From Candidatus Spongiihabitans thiooxidans (GTDB taxonomy: Bacteria > Pseudomonadota > Gammaproteobacteria > Arenicellales > Poriferihabitantaceae): 64,000 nucleotides of DNA. The notes under the pieces were generated by a model. It was not told the origin of the DNA. It searched no databases and saw only the letters and a list, made by a program, of their open reading frames with translations. Below, one piece after another: positions 53,006 to 63,196 of this stretch (position 1 is its first letter; each line of letters starts with the position of its first letter). Location: NCBI GenBank assembly GCA_001543005.1, contig LFLB01000003.1, positions 1 through 64,000 on the forward strand. The letters run 5' to 3'. The translations under genes and the position numbers were made by a program.

Positions 53006-54070
53006 CTAATCTGTTTGGCCTATCCGCGCCATCTCGTTACGGTAGGCGAATATTGCCGGCGTGCCTCCAGTATGAATCACAACGATTTTTCTAAATCGAG
53101 ACAGCGACCCGTCTTCAATCAGTTTAATGGCACATGCCAGGGTCTTGCCCGAATAAACCGGATCCAGTAGCAGTCCTTCGCAAGTCGCCGCCATGTGAAT
53201 GGCGCGATTCACATGCGTCGACATTTTGCCATAGCCCGGCGCCAACGCGCTATCGTCGGTCCAAATATCTTCATCTTTCACTAACGCCGACAACTTCAAC
53301 ATTGCCGATAAATTCCAGCAATGGGATTTGATTCGGGAAAATTGCAATGCCTTGTTTCTTCTTACGCAGGCGCCCAGCACCGCAACACTCGACCCATGCA
53401 AGCGCAATCCAAACAACAGCCCGGCCTGCGTCAAGCCGCTTCCCGAGCCCACAACAATCAAATCCGGAGCAAATTTCTGCTGTGCAAATTGCTCGATTAA
53501 TTCTTGTGCAGCGACGATATACCCAAGCGCGCCTTTAGGCTCTTTTACGGGCGCCAGGGGAATCACATAGGGTTTCCTGCCTTTCTGTTTTAACTCATCG
53601 GCAATGCGATTTATTTCTCCATCCGCGCCTTGTTCATCCTCTCCATCGGCATAGTGATGAATGGTGGCGCCGAACATACCTGTGAGCAGTCGATTACCCG
53701 AATTTTGATAGTCAGTGGATCGATTATCCACTCGATTCTCTAACTGGATATGGCATTCCAACCCCAGCTTGCTCGCTGCCGCGGCGATGGTACGCATGTA
53801 ATTTGATTGCACCGCGCCGGTACTCAACACCGTATCGCAGCCCTTATCCAGGGCATCCCCAAGATAAAACTCTATCTGCCGCACCTTGTTTCCGCCAAAC
53901 CCAAGACCGGTACAATCATCTCGTTTTACATAAAGCTCGATGCCTTCATACTTGGCAGACAATCGCGACATGTATTCCAGCGGCGTAGGGGTATGCGCCA
54001 ATTCAACTCTGGGAATACCGCGTAGCACGGCATCTAATTTACCCGTGGTTGATTTATGCGTAGAATTCAT
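53006..54070 (-). CDS. PLP-dependent D-cysteine desulfhydrase / ACC deaminase family enzyme
   Basis: The tryptophan-synthase-beta fold is shown by VKRDDCTGLGFGGNKVRQIE with the PLP lysine in GGNK, TGAVQSNYMRTIAAAA and the glycine-rich phosphate loop VVGSGSGLTQAGLLFG. Near the end, LDPVYSGKTLA and IHTGGTPAIFAY are typical of D-cysteine desulfhydrase. The 354 residues match. The reaction would be alpha,beta-elimination from a D-amino acid or a related deamination. The gene is divergent from the DUF3604 gene across 107 bases. Confidence 0.88.
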   Translation of the reverse strand: MNSTHKSTTGKLDAVLRGIPRVELAHTPTPLEYMSRLSAKYEGIELYVKRDDCTGLGFGGNKVRQIEFYLGDALDKGCDTVLSTGAVQSNYMRTIAAAASKLGLECHIQLENRVDNRSTDYQNSGNRLLTGMFGATIHHYADGEDEQGADGEINRIADELKQKGRKPYVIPLAPVKEPKGALGYIVAAQELIEQFAQQKFAPDLIVVGSGSGLTQAGLLFGLRLHGSSVAVLGACVRRNKALQFSRIKSHCWNLSAMLKLSALVKDEDIWTDDSALAPGYGKMSTHVNRAIHMAATCEGLLLDPVYSGKTLACAIKLIEDGSLSRFRKIVVIHTGGTPAIFAYRNEMARIGQTD

Positions 54071-54177
54071 CTCAATAGTATACTAGCCGGTTACATCCAC
54101 ATGCTTTACCGGTTCGATTAAAGGCAATTTTAACGGCACACTCAACAATTCGATAGGCCACTCTCCAGCACAATAAT

Positions 54178-56424
54178 ATGCCACACTCTTTATATTTACC
54201 CGAAAAAATGGGAACTGCCGTGGTGCAGCCGACCGGGGAATTCGAGGCCGGATCATACCAATCTTTCAAACTTACTTATACTGCCGGATTTTTCGGTATA
54301 GACGACACCGGCTCTATTAAAGTCGTCCACCGCTTTGCCAGTGATATGGGTCGGCCTCAGTTTGATCACCCAGCGGCGGCAAATTACGTTACCGTGGAAG
54401 CGAGCAACGGTGCTGTTTTGTATATGGAATACGATATGAAACGAAATATCCGACCCTGGGACAAAACGCTTTACATCAAGGTGGTACGAGGATTTTTACG
54501 TGAAGGGGATCAAATAATTGTGCGATTCGGTGACCCGCGACAAGGTAGTCCCGGCATGCGAATACAAACTTTCTGCGAGGATTCGTTTGAATTTCGTGTG
54601 CTGGTAGATGCGATCGCTACCTACAACTATGTGCAGCTCCCCAAGCAACCGCAAATCAAAATTGTGCCGGGTACCCCGGTTATCTGGAAGGCAATACAAC
54701 CCACCCACCGGCATATTGATGATTCATTCAGGCTTTGTTTGAAGGGTGAGGATAAATGGGGCAATCCCAGCAATCGTTGCCAGCAACAATTCAAGCTAAA
54801 AGCGAATCTGGCTGTTCAAGGAATCCCGGAAACAGTGTCATTCAATAAAGGAAGGTTTGGACTGGTGATTGAACCGCTGAAGTGCACCGAAGTCGGCATA
54901 TTGCGATTCGAGCTTTTAAGCGATGAGGATGAGATTGTTGCGGTCTCCAATCCCATGAAAGTCACGCAACAAATTGGGTTGCGTCCTTTCTGGGGTGATT
55001 TACACGGCCAGTCCGAAGAAACCATCGGCACCAATTCCGCTCGGGACTTTCATGCCTTTGCGCGAGATTGTGCCTTTCTCGATGCGGTTGCGCATCAGGG
55101 TAACGATTTTCAAATGACCACTGAGTTTTGGAATCACTTGAATGAGCTCACCAACGAGTTCAACCGTAATGGGGAATTTATTGCCTTTCCAGGTTATGAG
55201 TGGTCGGGCAACACCGGATTAGGAGGAGATCGCAATGTGCTTTACCTGAACGAAGGTGAAACGATTCATAGATCCTCCCATGCCTTGGTGGATGATCTTT
55301 GTGACATCGAAAGCGATGCTAATTCTGCTGACGAATTATTTGAGGTGCTGAAGCATAAGGCGTGCGTGGTTTTTGCGCATATCGGCGGGCGCTACGCGGA
55401 TATCAATCTCGCCCACGATATCCGTCTGGAACGATCCGTCGAAGTGCATTCGGCCTGGGGCACGTTCGAGTGGTTGCTGGAAGATGCATTCAAACAGGGA
55501 TATCGGGTGGGCATCGTCTCCAATTCAGATGGACACAAGGGTCGACCCGGGGCGAGCCATCCTGGCGCAACAAAGTTTGGCGCTTATGGCGGACTAACCT
55601 GCATGCTTGCCAGCGACCTTAGCCGAGGCGGGCTATACGATGCCTTGAGACGCCGCCATCACTATGCAACGACCGGTTGTCGCGTGGTTCTTTCCACTCA
55701 GGTTGATTTTAATACTCCGGCAAAACTCTATGCGGAAGATCCCAGCCTGGGAGACTCTGAATTCATCGAATCAAACACTGCCATGATGGGCGATATATTG
55801 GGCAGCAGTGACCGTCAAGTGGATTTCAAATTCGAGTGTCACACATCCGCGCCCATCGAACGAATCGAAATTCGCAATGGCTTGACGACTCTTGAAACCT
55901 ATCGCCCTTATCACGAGGATTCACTTGGAAATCGAATTCGAATTATTTGGGAAGGGTCGGAATATCGTGGCCGTGGCCGGGAAACCAATTGGGATGGCAG
56001 TGCGACATTAACTGACAACACGTTTATAAGCTTCGATCCGATAAATCGTTATAACCTGGATAAAAAGTTTGCTCAGATAGCCGAAAATCGTATCGAGTGG
56101 GAAGCATTAACCACTGGTGGATTTGGCGGCGTCGATGCGATGCTGGAATTCACCGATCAAGGTGTGCTGACTATTAACACCGAATTGGTGAAAATTGCGA
56201 TTCCGATCAATCGTATCGGAATGGACGATCTGGTATTCGATGCGGGTGGGATAAACCGAAGAATTCGAGTTTTCCGAATGCCGGATAACAATCCCCACCG
56301 AGAAGCGGAAATCAGGCATCGGATCGACATAAATACAGGACAGGACAATGCTTTATATGTCTGCATCACCCAGGAAGACGGTCATCTCATATGGTCCAGT
56401 CCAATTTATATCATTCCAGAATAA
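54178..56424 (+). CDS. DUF3604 domain protein (PHP-like metal-dependent fold)
   Basis: The central and C-terminal part has the DUF3604 pattern with metal-ligand candidates: FWGDLHGQSEE, DAVAHQGNDFQ, FIAFPGYEWSG, VVFAHIGGRYAD and IVSNSDGHKGRPG. These resemble PHP-type phosphoesterase sites. The N-terminal 250 residues are beta-rich with no motif I recognise. The 748 residues match the family as I know it. There is no signal peptide, so it is probably cytoplasmic. The function of DUF3604 is not established; such genes often occur beside catabolic genes in marine bacteria. Confidence 0.85.
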   Translation: MPHSLYLPEKMGTAVVQPTGEFEAGSYQSFKLTYTAGFFGIDDTGSIKVVHRFASDMGRPQFDHPAAANYVTVEASNGAVLYMEYDMKRNIRPWDKTLYIKVVRGFLREGDQIIVRFGDPRQGSPGMRIQTFCEDSFEFRVLVDAIATYNYVQLPKQPQIKIVPGTPVIWKAIQPTHRHIDDSFRLCLKGEDKWGNPSNRCQQQFKLKANLAVQGIPETVSFNKGRFGLVIEPLKCTEVGILRFELLSDEDEIVAVSNPMKVTQQIGLRPFWGDLHGQSEETIGTNSARDFHAFARDCAFLDAVAHQGNDFQMTTEFWNHLNELTNEFNRNGEFIAFPGYEWSGNTGLGGDRNVLYLNEGETIHRSSHALVDDLCDIESDANSADELFEVLKHKACVVFAHIGGRYADINLAHDIRLERSVEVHSAWGTFEWLLEDAFKQGYRVGIVSNSDGHKGRPGASHPGATKFGAYGGLTCMLASDLSRGGLYDALRRRHHYATTGCRVVLSTQVDFNTPAKLYAEDPSLGDSEFIESNTAMMGDILGSSDRQVDFKFECHTSAPIERIEIRNGLTTLETYRPYHEDSLGNRIRIIWEGSEYRGRGRETNWDGSATLTDNTFISFDPINRYNLDKKFAQIAENRIEWEALTTGGFGGVDAMLEFTDQGVLTINTELVKIAIPINRIGMDDLVFDAGGINRRIRVFRMPDNNPHREAEIRHRIDINTGQDNALYVCITQEDGHLIWSSPIYIIPE

Positions 56425-56591
56425 TCGTTATATCTGTCCCCAAATCGAGCGATAGCGCTTATTAAACCTGGCGCCTATTGAATCTGGCTTCTATCGAAAC
56501 TGATTCAAAAATATCCACTGGTTTTCAATGCGTTACACTTGGATTGTTCAGGATTTACCACGCTAATCCGCGTAGACTGAATTTTCTTGAA

Positions 56592-58049
56592 TTAGCGGGC
56601 AGTGGATTTCGCCGCTTGAACCGGGTCGAAGATCTTTCCGGGGTTCATACCGTTGTGCGGGTCAAATGCTGACTTTATTCTGGCCATCAAATCCATCTCC
56701 ACGTCGGACCGATAACGGATCATCTCGCCTCGCTTGATTTGCCCGATTCCGTGTTCGGCGCTAAAACTGCCGCCCATGCTAACGGCAAGGTCGTGCAATG
56801 CCCGGTTCACCTTGCCCATGTAGCAAGTAAAGAATTTCTCTTGATCCAGGTTCTCGGGTGCCAACAAATTGAAGTGAATATTACCGTCACCCATATGCCC
56901 AAAAGGCAGGACGCGGCAGCCTGGTATGATCTCCATTGCGAGTTTTGAGCCGGCCTTGGCGAAGTTCGGGATTTTCGAAATCGGGATAGAAATATCGTGT
57001 TTGATGACTCCGGATTCTACCGATTGCGCTTCCGGCAAACCTTCACGGATACGCCACAGATTATCCGCGTGGCGAGCACTTTCGGCAATCACGGCGTCGT
57101 TAATAATTTCCTGTTCAAGGGCTTCGCCCATTCCAGTCTCGAGTGCTTCACGAACAGCCGAGTCGTTGCCGTAATAGACGGTTTCTATCAGGGCATAAAA
57201 CGCGTGCATTTGTTTGAATGGATTGATGGCATCAGCGATATGCCTGGTGGTGATTTCCATGCCGAGGCGGGTGAATACTTCGAAGGCAATCAGCGAACCA
57301 GTGAGGCGACCATTGATGATACCAAACAGTTTCAGCAAGTCGTCCCAATTGTCTGCGGTGGCCATGGCGGTGAGTCGACCCTTGGGCGCTGGTGTGAGCG
57401 CTAAAACGGCGGCGGTGATTATCCCCAGGGTTCCTTCTGAACCAATAAAAAGTTGCTTAAGGTCGTAGCCGGTATTGCATTTTCGTAATTGCCTGAGGCC
57501 GTTCCAGACTCGCCCGTCCGGCAACACGACCTCCAGTCCAAGGACTATTTCGCGGATGTTGCCATAGCGAATGGTATTGTTGCCTCCGGCGTTGGTCGCA
57601 ATGTTGCCGCCAATACAGCAACTACCTTCGGCCGCCAAGCTGAGAGGGAACAGCAATCCGCTATCACTGGCGGCATTTTGCACGTCGGAGAGGATACAAC
57701 CAGCCTCAACGGTAATCGTCGAGTTGTCAGCGTCGAGTTCACGAACCGCGGTCATACGGTTGGTACAAAGCACGATGCCATCCTCTGGTACGCCGCCACC
57801 GACCATGCCTGTGTTGCCACCCTGTGGGGTAATAGGAATACGGGCCTGGTGGCAGATTTCAACTACTATGGCGGTTTCCTCAGTCGAAGCAGGTCGCACC
57901 ACCATTTTGCAATTGCCGTGCAGAATCTTTCGCCATTCCGTCAAGTAGGGTTCAAGTTCAGCCGGGTCGGTGAACCAACCGGCTGGGCCAACGATTTCCT
58001 TAATGGCGTCTAGCGCCCTCACCCAATCCGTTGAAATATCTGTGTTCAC
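56592..58049 (-). CDS. FAD-linked dehydrogenase of the D-2-hydroxyglutarate/D-lactate type
   Basis: This is a VAO-family flavoprotein that oxidises a D-2-hydroxy acid. The FAD-binding domain contains PITPQGGNTGMVGGGVP and GGNIATNAGGNNTIRYGN; the C-terminal domain has PFGHMGDGNIHFNLL with metal-binding His residues and the final SAEHGIGQIKRGEM. The 485 residues match. The GTG start overlaps the stop of a 38-codon gene upstream (GTGA), which in turn follows a ThDP enzyme. The acceptor (electron-transfer flavoprotein or quinone) is not visible here. Confidence 0.92.
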   Translation of the reverse strand: MNTDISTDWVRALDAIKEIVGPAGWFTDPAELEPYLTEWRKILHGNCKMVVRPASTEETAIVVEICHQARIPITPQGGNTGMVGGGVPEDGIVLCTNRMTAVRELDADNSTITVEAGCILSDVQNAASDSGLLFPLSLAAEGSCCIGGNIATNAGGNNTIRYGNIREIVLGLEVVLPDGRVWNGLRQLRKCNTGYDLKQLFIGSEGTLGIITAAVLALTPAPKGRLTAMATADNWDDLLKLFGIINGRLTGSLIAFEVFTRLGMEITTRHIADAINPFKQMHAFYALIETVYYGNDSAVREALETGMGEALEQEIINDAVIAESARHADNLWRIREGLPEAQSVESGVIKHDISIPISKIPNFAKAGSKLAMEIIPGCRVLPFGHMGDGNIHFNLLAPENLDQEKFFTCYMGKVNRALHDLAVSMGGSFSAEHGIGQIKRGEMIRYRSDVEMDLMARIKSAFDPHNGMNPGKIFDPVQAAKSTAR

Positions 58050-58162
58050 GCGACTTTCTCTACCGAAGCGCTGCCACCAATACCCAGATACTTAATTTCC
58101 ACATACTCGCCGCCGACAAAGGTTTCCGCTATCAGCAAACCCTCGTTTAATGAATTTTCCAT
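58046..58162 (-). CDS. Small conserved-looking gene product, 38 residues, function unknown
   Basis: The ATG at 58162 lies 8 bases after a perfect GGAGG and opens a frame of 38 codons (MENSLNEGLLIAETFV..., ending SASVEKVA). Its TGA overlaps the GTG of the FAD-linked dehydrogenase by 4 bases, the typical sign of translational coupling. It lies 16 bases after the ThDP enzyme stop. The peptide is acidic and has no membrane segment or cysteine. It could be a subunit, or a coupling leader for the dehydrogenase. I do not recognise it. Confidence 0.6.
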   Translation of the reverse strand: MENSLNEGLLIAETFVGGEYVEIKYLGIGGSASVEKVA

Positions 58163-58178
58163 AACATTGCCCTCCGGA

Positions 58179-59744
58179 TCAATGGCCAAATCCCGAAGGC
58201 GCAGGCAGGCCGGTGATTTCACCGATGAAACAGGTTGGCAGACCGCTTTTGTTGGCACGCTTTAACGCGACATCAAGTTCGGCCGGGTCGGTAACGTGTT
58301 CGCCATGACAACCAAAGCCGATAGCGGCAAGGTCGTAACGGGTCGGGTTGAGTTCACATTCATTAAGCCGTTCGACACCGTAGTCACGAAGCTGAATTTG
58401 ATACTCGGCGTTCCAGCGAGAATCGTGACCGATGACGGCGATGAAGTCGGTGCCGTAGCGATACGCTGTCTCGAATTCGGCAAAATGAAAACCGACGGTG
58501 CCATCACCCATGAGGGCCACTACTGTGGCATCGGGTCGGGCGATTTTCGCGGCTACCGCATAACACAGTGCACCGCCAATACTACCTGATAGTCCGTTGA
58601 TAACCCGGGTTTTGGCCGAGATACAGGCTTGCGACCACTGCCCAAACTCGCCACCATCGGCGATTAGGATCGGGTCATCGGCGTCATCCAGCAATCTTTG
58701 CACCGCTGCGCACAATACTGCTGGGTGCATGGGGCCATCGCCTGCTTCGGTTGGTTGCGGGGGACGAACGGCAATGGCTGCGGACATTTCAGCGCGCCAA
58801 GCCGATCGATTTGTTTCAGTTTTACGCCTCTTTGCAAGCATTTGTACGGTGACATTGGCATCGGCCCGTTGGCCCAATGTCATGCGCTTGCCGAATGCGC
58901 GTTGGGCGCGTTCCAAAACCTCAGTTTCCGGATCGACAACCAGGAATTCAGCCGCGCTGCTCATGACCGGTGACTGTCCAAAACTGGTACTAAAGTCAAT
59001 GTTCTTGCCGAGGCTAACGATGACATCCGCCTTCGACATCACTGTAGCAAAATCACCGAGGCAAGGGTCCTTCAGGCCGCGTGGGCTTTCCATCGGAATC
59101 ACAGGTGCATCCATGGCATCGGCGAGCTTTTCCAGAAGTCCCTTGGCACGGGTCGGATTTTGCGATGGGCCGGTCAATATTACTGGTCGTTTTGCCGATT
59201 CAACTGCGTCGACAATTGATTGTAAAGCCTCTTCACTGGGGCTGGTTACTTGCCGGGCGAAATCCTGCAAAGACGGTAGAATCGGGTTGGCAATTTCTTC
59301 ATTTAACAGGTCAAAAGGTAATGCGACGTGCACTGGTCCTGGCCGGCCTGAGGCTGCGGCACGCAAGGCCATGGCAATGTCAAACCCGAGATTTTCAGCG
59401 CGTTTCGGGCGTAATGAGAACTTTGTTAACGGCTTAGTAATACTGACTTGATCGAGTTCCTGAAAGCAGCCTTTCCCATCTTCAGCGATCGGTGAATCAC
59501 CGCTTAAAAGGACGATGGGGCTTTCGGCTGAGCGCGCCGTGTAGAGCGGCCCTAAGCTGCTGGCAAAAGCGGGCCCAGCGGCAACCATGGCGATTGCGAC
59601 TTCACCGGTCAGTTGCGAATAGGCTTCTGCCATATAGACTGTGGCGCCTTCATGGCGAGTGTGAATCAGGCGGATACCGGCATCGATACAAGCATCGAAG
59701 ATCGGCATAATCTGGTTTCCAGACAAAGTGAATATGACCTTCAC
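58179..59744 (-). CDS. Thiamine-diphosphate-dependent enzyme (acetolactate synthase/oxalyl-CoA decarboxylase type), apparent 5' frameshift
   Basis: The N-terminal Pyr domain (FTLSGNQIMPIF, TRHEGATVYMAEAYS with the catalytic Glu of RHE), the middle domain and the C-terminal PP domain with GDGTVGFHFAEFETA (GDG...) are all present. The open frame begins at a GTG (59744) inside the first conserved strand. Upstream, in another register, ATG 59787 has a GGAGA ribosome-binding site and encodes MRGADLVATT, the normal beginning; the two halves join as ...TT/SNAGVKVIFTL with an indel near 59753-59757. Either the gene is frameshifted or the sequence has an error. The open frame encodes 521 residues. Next to an FAD-linked hydroxyacid dehydrogenase it may act on a 2-keto acid. 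Confidence 0.82.
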   Translation of the reverse strand: MKVIFTLSGNQIMPIFDACIDAGIRLIHTRHEGATVYMAEAYSQLTGEVAIAMVAAGPAFASSLGPLYTARSAESPIVLLSGDSPIAEDGKGCFQELDQVSITKPLTKFSLRPKRAENLGFDIAMALRAAASGRPGPVHVALPFDLLNEEIANPILPSLQDFARQVTSPSEEALQSIVDAVESAKRPVILTGPSQNPTRAKGLLEKLADAMDAPVIPMESPRGLKDPCLGDFATVMSKADVIVSLGKNIDFSTSFGQSPVMSSAAEFLVVDPETEVLERAQRAFGKRMTLGQRADANVTVQMLAKRRKTETNRSAWRAEMSAAIAVRPPQPTEAGDGPMHPAVLCAAVQRLLDDADDPILIADGGEFGQWSQACISAKTRVINGLSGSIGGALCYAVAAKIARPDATVVALMGDGTVGFHFAEFETAYRYGTDFIAVIGHDSRWNAEYQIQLRDYGVERLNECELNPTRYDLAAIGFGCHGEHVTDPAELDVALKRANKSGLPTCFIGEITGLPAPSGFGH

Positions 59745-59886
59745 CCCGGCATTGGATAGTGGTAGCGACCAGATCTGCGCCTCTCATAACGTATTCTCCG
59801 ATGTATTCCCAGCGGCGTTATACGCCATTAATTGAATTGAGGCCTGTTATAAAACCCGCAAGTTTTCGGGCATTCCCAACCGATTA

Positions 59887-60348
59887 TCATCTGGCAGGCT
59901 TTCCAGTGGTGGGCGAATCCAGGCGAGTTCCTTGAGTTTTTAGATTTTTGATGTTTCGGCGTATGATCAGCAAGGTCGAAACTATGGTCAGCGTGAGGAA
60001 GCCCCAGCAGATAGGATTGCGAAGGAATATGGTAAAATCGCCACGACTGAGTAGTAACGACTGACGGAAACTGTCTTCCAGCAACGGCCCTAGGATAAAT
60101 GCAATCAGAAAAGGTGCGGCAGGAATGTCAAATTTGAGCATGAAATAGCCGATTAGTCCCATGACGAACATGATCAGAACATCGAACAGGGTATGGCCGA
60201 CTGCGTAGGCACCGAACACGCAAAGTATAAGGACAACAGGATAGAGGAAGCTGTTTGGAACATCCGAAATCCGAGCGAATAGCCGTATACCGGCCTTGCC
60301 GACGATCAACAGGAAGAATGAGCTGAGCATGATTCCCATGTAGAGGGC
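59887..60348 (-). pseudogene. tctA: C-terminal part of tctA, separated by a nonsense codon
   Basis: The frame continues from the first part directly after TAG (60349-60351) in the same register: ALYMGIMLSSFFLLIVGK, then several membrane segments and PFLIAFILGPLLEDSFRQ, the usual end of TctA. A restart at ATG 60339 could produce 150 residues, which alone could not be a transporter. See the adjoining first part. Confidence 0.85.
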
Positions 60349-61410
60349 CTATATCAGTGAAAGATTTTGCTCAAACAGGATTGGCCCCGGACGCAGACCA
60401 TGAATCATGAATGCACCCAGAATGACAGCAGTAATGACATCACCCGGAACACCGAGTGATAACAGAGGGATCAATGTCGCCCCGCAAACCCCGTTATTGC
60501 CAGACTCCGAAGCAGCTATGCCTTCGAGTTCGCCTTTGCCAAAGTTGTCGGATACCTTTGATGTCCGCTTTGCTTCACTATAAGAAAGAAATGCAGCTGG
60601 CGCGGCGCCAATTCCTGGAATAGCACCCATCACAACTCCGATCAGGCTACCACGAAAGACGCTTTTGAAGCAACGTTTCCATTCGCTCATGGTGATTCCG
60701 GCCTGACCTAAACCGGTAAGCCGTTTGCTGGTATCGAGTTTGCGTGTGTAGTGATTGATAAGTTCAGGGATTGCAAACAAACCGATCAAAACGGGAATAA
60801 ACTTGAGGCCGCCCATTAATTCAGGCTCACCAAAAATCATTCGCTCAGTGCCATAGATCAGGTCGAGACCGATAGTTGCCAGTAGCAAGCCGAAGCAGGC
60901 CGATGTTAATCCCCGCGACAGATTATCTCCCGCAACCCCGGCAATAATGGTTAACGAAAACAGTATCAGAGTGAAAAACTCCGGCGGACCAAATTTGAGT
61001 GCAAACGATGCGATAAAACCAGTGAAGAATATAAGTGAGATATTTGAAATAAAATCAGCGAAGGTAGATACATACAATGCCATATGTAGCGCTTTATTGG
61101 CCTGCCCTTTCTGCGATAAGGGAAATCCATCCAGTACCGTGCAGGCCGCGGCCGGTGTCCCCGGGGTTTTGATCAGAATTGCGGGAATGGAACCACCATA
61201 AATACCGCCTTTGTAAACGCCAAGCAAAAGCAGAATTCCTGTCACCGGTTGAAGGTAAAACGTAAAGGGTAAGGTCAGAGCAACACCCATGGTTGCGGTC
61301 ATGCCGGGAATTGCCCCGACAGTGCATCCAATGACAACACCGATAAACAATACCAGAATGTTGTCGATTGTTGCGAACATCTGAAATGATGCGGCTAATG
61401 TATCAATCAT
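60349..61410 (-). pseudogene. tctA: Tripartite tricarboxylate transporter large permease TctA, N-terminal part, ends at a premature stop
   Basis: TctA is the 12-helix permease of a tripartite transporter for carboxylates. Family hallmarks are IGCTVGAIPGMTATMGVAL, YGGSIPAILIKTPGTPAA, GAIPGIGAAPAAFLSY and LGVPGDVITAVILGAF. The chain runs for 353 residues to FEQNLSLI and then meets TAG at the place where relatives have a tyrosine or another residue before ALY. A TAT/TAC to TAG change would explain it. The whole reading frame without the stop is about 507 residues, normal for TctA. Suppression by an amber tRNA is possible but nothing here shows one. Confidence 0.88.
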
Positions 61411-61418
61411 GTCATGCC

Positions 61419-61931
61419 CTATTCAAAAATTCCAAGTGGCATTGGAATGCTCGCCACCTTGAGGAAAAAATAATAGAGTCCAACCGGGAGGAGCGTCGCC
61501 AGTGGCACCATGATTTTTATCCGGCGTTCGCCACAAAGCAGGGTGAAGGTGATGACCGAAATAAAAGAGGCTATAACCATACCGAACCACCGAATCAGGA
61601 AGTAGTATAAAAATAAATTAGCGACCGCGATGACCACCATTAATACGGAACGCTTTATCGAATAATAATGACTTAGGTTTGCTTCAATGGCCGCTTTTTC
61701 TGCTTCCGAGATTGCCTTATTGGCGTTGCGAAGTCCCTGAAACAGCAGATTAATTCCTAAAAACAGGGTCAGCCAGACAATTATCTTGATCCAGAAATCC
61801 GGTGACAGTGCGAGGACCTTGTTCGACTTTGGAAGCTGTACACTTATCGGAATGATGACAAATAACATCACTAATGTTCCCACCATCAGTACAGCACCGA
61901 GAATCGCATCAGAAAAACGGGCAAAAAACAT
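61419..61931 (-). CDS. tctB: Tripartite tricarboxylate transporter small permease TctB
   Basis: TctB is the small membrane subunit. From ATG 61931 the protein has 170 residues with four hydrophobic segments (about 8-30, 43-64, 92-120 and 125-165) and the usual FSDAILGAVLMV beginning. The frame is open to 62096, but that part overlaps the end of tctC in another frame and encodes nothing TctB-like. No strong ribosome-binding site is present. It lies 8 bases upstream of tctA. Confidence 0.82.
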   Translation of the reverse strand: MFFARFSDAILGAVLMVGTLVMLFVIIPISVQLPKSNKVLALSPDFWIKIIVWLTLFLGINLLFQGLRNANKAISEAEKAAIEANLSHYYSIKRSVLMVVIAVANLFLYYFLIRWFGMVIASFISVITFTLLCGERRIKIMVPLATLLPVGLYYFFLKVASIPMPLGIFE

Positions 61932-62010
61932 ACTGAAATCTCTGTCCGGAATGAATTTAGGGAATGGGATTGGAAGGAAAATCTTTCCTTCCAATCTTTG
62001 CGGAACTATT

Positions 62011-63017
62011 TTACTGAATCCGCATATCCAGTTCATCAACCAATGCACTGAAAGCGTTGAACTGGCCGTCAACGAACTTCCTGGTAGCCGGGCCATCCAG
62101 AATATGAGGAACCGAACCCAAGGACTTGGTAAACTTATTCCAGGCTTTATCCTCTTTCACCTTTTGTATGGCATCACGGAGTTTTCCGACAACTTCCGGA
62201 TCCATGCCCGGAGGACCGTAAATTCCACTCCAACCAACCAAAACCTCAATTTCTGGAAAACCCAGCTCGCGAGCCGTTGGTGCGTCGGGTGCAACCTCAT
62301 GTCGCTCTTTGGTGGTGATCATCAGCGGACGAATTTTACCCCCGGCAATATGACCACTCAGCGCAGAAGAATTGGTGCAAATCAAATCAACATGCCCTCC
62401 CACCACAGCAGTAGCAGCATTGCCACCGCCTTTATATGGTATATGGTTTATTGCCTCAAGTGGGTTTTCAACGCCCATCATCTTTAACACCAAGGGTACT
62501 GCGACGTGCAACATCGTGCCAACACCCGAAGAGCTATAGCTCAATTTTCCTGGGTTGGCTGTAACGGCGTCCACAATATCCTGCATGCTTTTATAAGGCT
62601 TACTCGACGCGGTAGCACAGATGACTGGATTTAGCTCGATCACAGCCAGCATGGTGAAATCATCGTATTTATAAGGAATATTCTCCTTCATCGCTGGTGA
62701 CACAGACTGTGATCCTACGCGAGCCAGTAATAAGGTATATCCGTCTGGTTTTGCTTTGTTCACAAAGGTTGAACCCGTCACACCACCGGCACCGGTACGG
62801 TTAACAACCAGAACGGGTTGGCCAAGATATGACGGTAGCACGGCAGCCATTGTTCTTGAGGCCATGTCCGATGCGCCGCCGCACCATAGGGTGCGACCAG
62901 GATAATGGGTTTAGAAGGGTATTCTGCTGCGCTTGCTGCGACAACGGTACAGGCTAGAGCAATACCGACAAGTGTTAGCTTGCCCGCGGCGCGAATTGTG
63001 CTATTGTTTGTTTTCAT
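62011..63017 (-). pseudogene. tctC: Tripartite tricarboxylate transporter substrate-binding protein TctC, frameshifted
   Basis: The ATG at 63017, behind GGGAG, starts a signal peptide (KLTLVGIALACTVVAASAAE) and continues EYPSKPIILVAPYGA. The frame is then lost; the rest, ASRTMAAVLPSYLGQPVL onward, is in another register up to the stop at 62011. The expected junction GAGGASDM needs one more base in the run GGTGCGGCGGCGC (about 62872-62884), so a single-base deletion is likely. The second part contains the usual NRTGAGGVTGSTFVNKAKPDGYTL in two adjoining blocks and ELGFPEIEVLVGWSGIYGPP. The product would be non-functional unless the deletion is a sequence error. Confidence 0.87.
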
Positions 63018-63196
63018 AACTACGTAATCTCCCAAGGTCATTCAAAGTAAGGTTGTTTTACACGATGGCAATTTCATGTTTTTAGCGTTTGTTTTTATTA
63101 TTAAGCGTCGAAAATTTGTACAAGGTACCTCATTGCCAAGAAGTAAACCGTATTATAGATTATGAATAATAATTATAAAAGTGAGTTATTTTTATG

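Noticed and set aside
58163..58258. Upstream extension of the 38-codon gene to 70 codons
   Set aside because: The extension overlaps the end of the ThDP gene in another frame and bypasses the ideal GGAGG-ATG at 58162.
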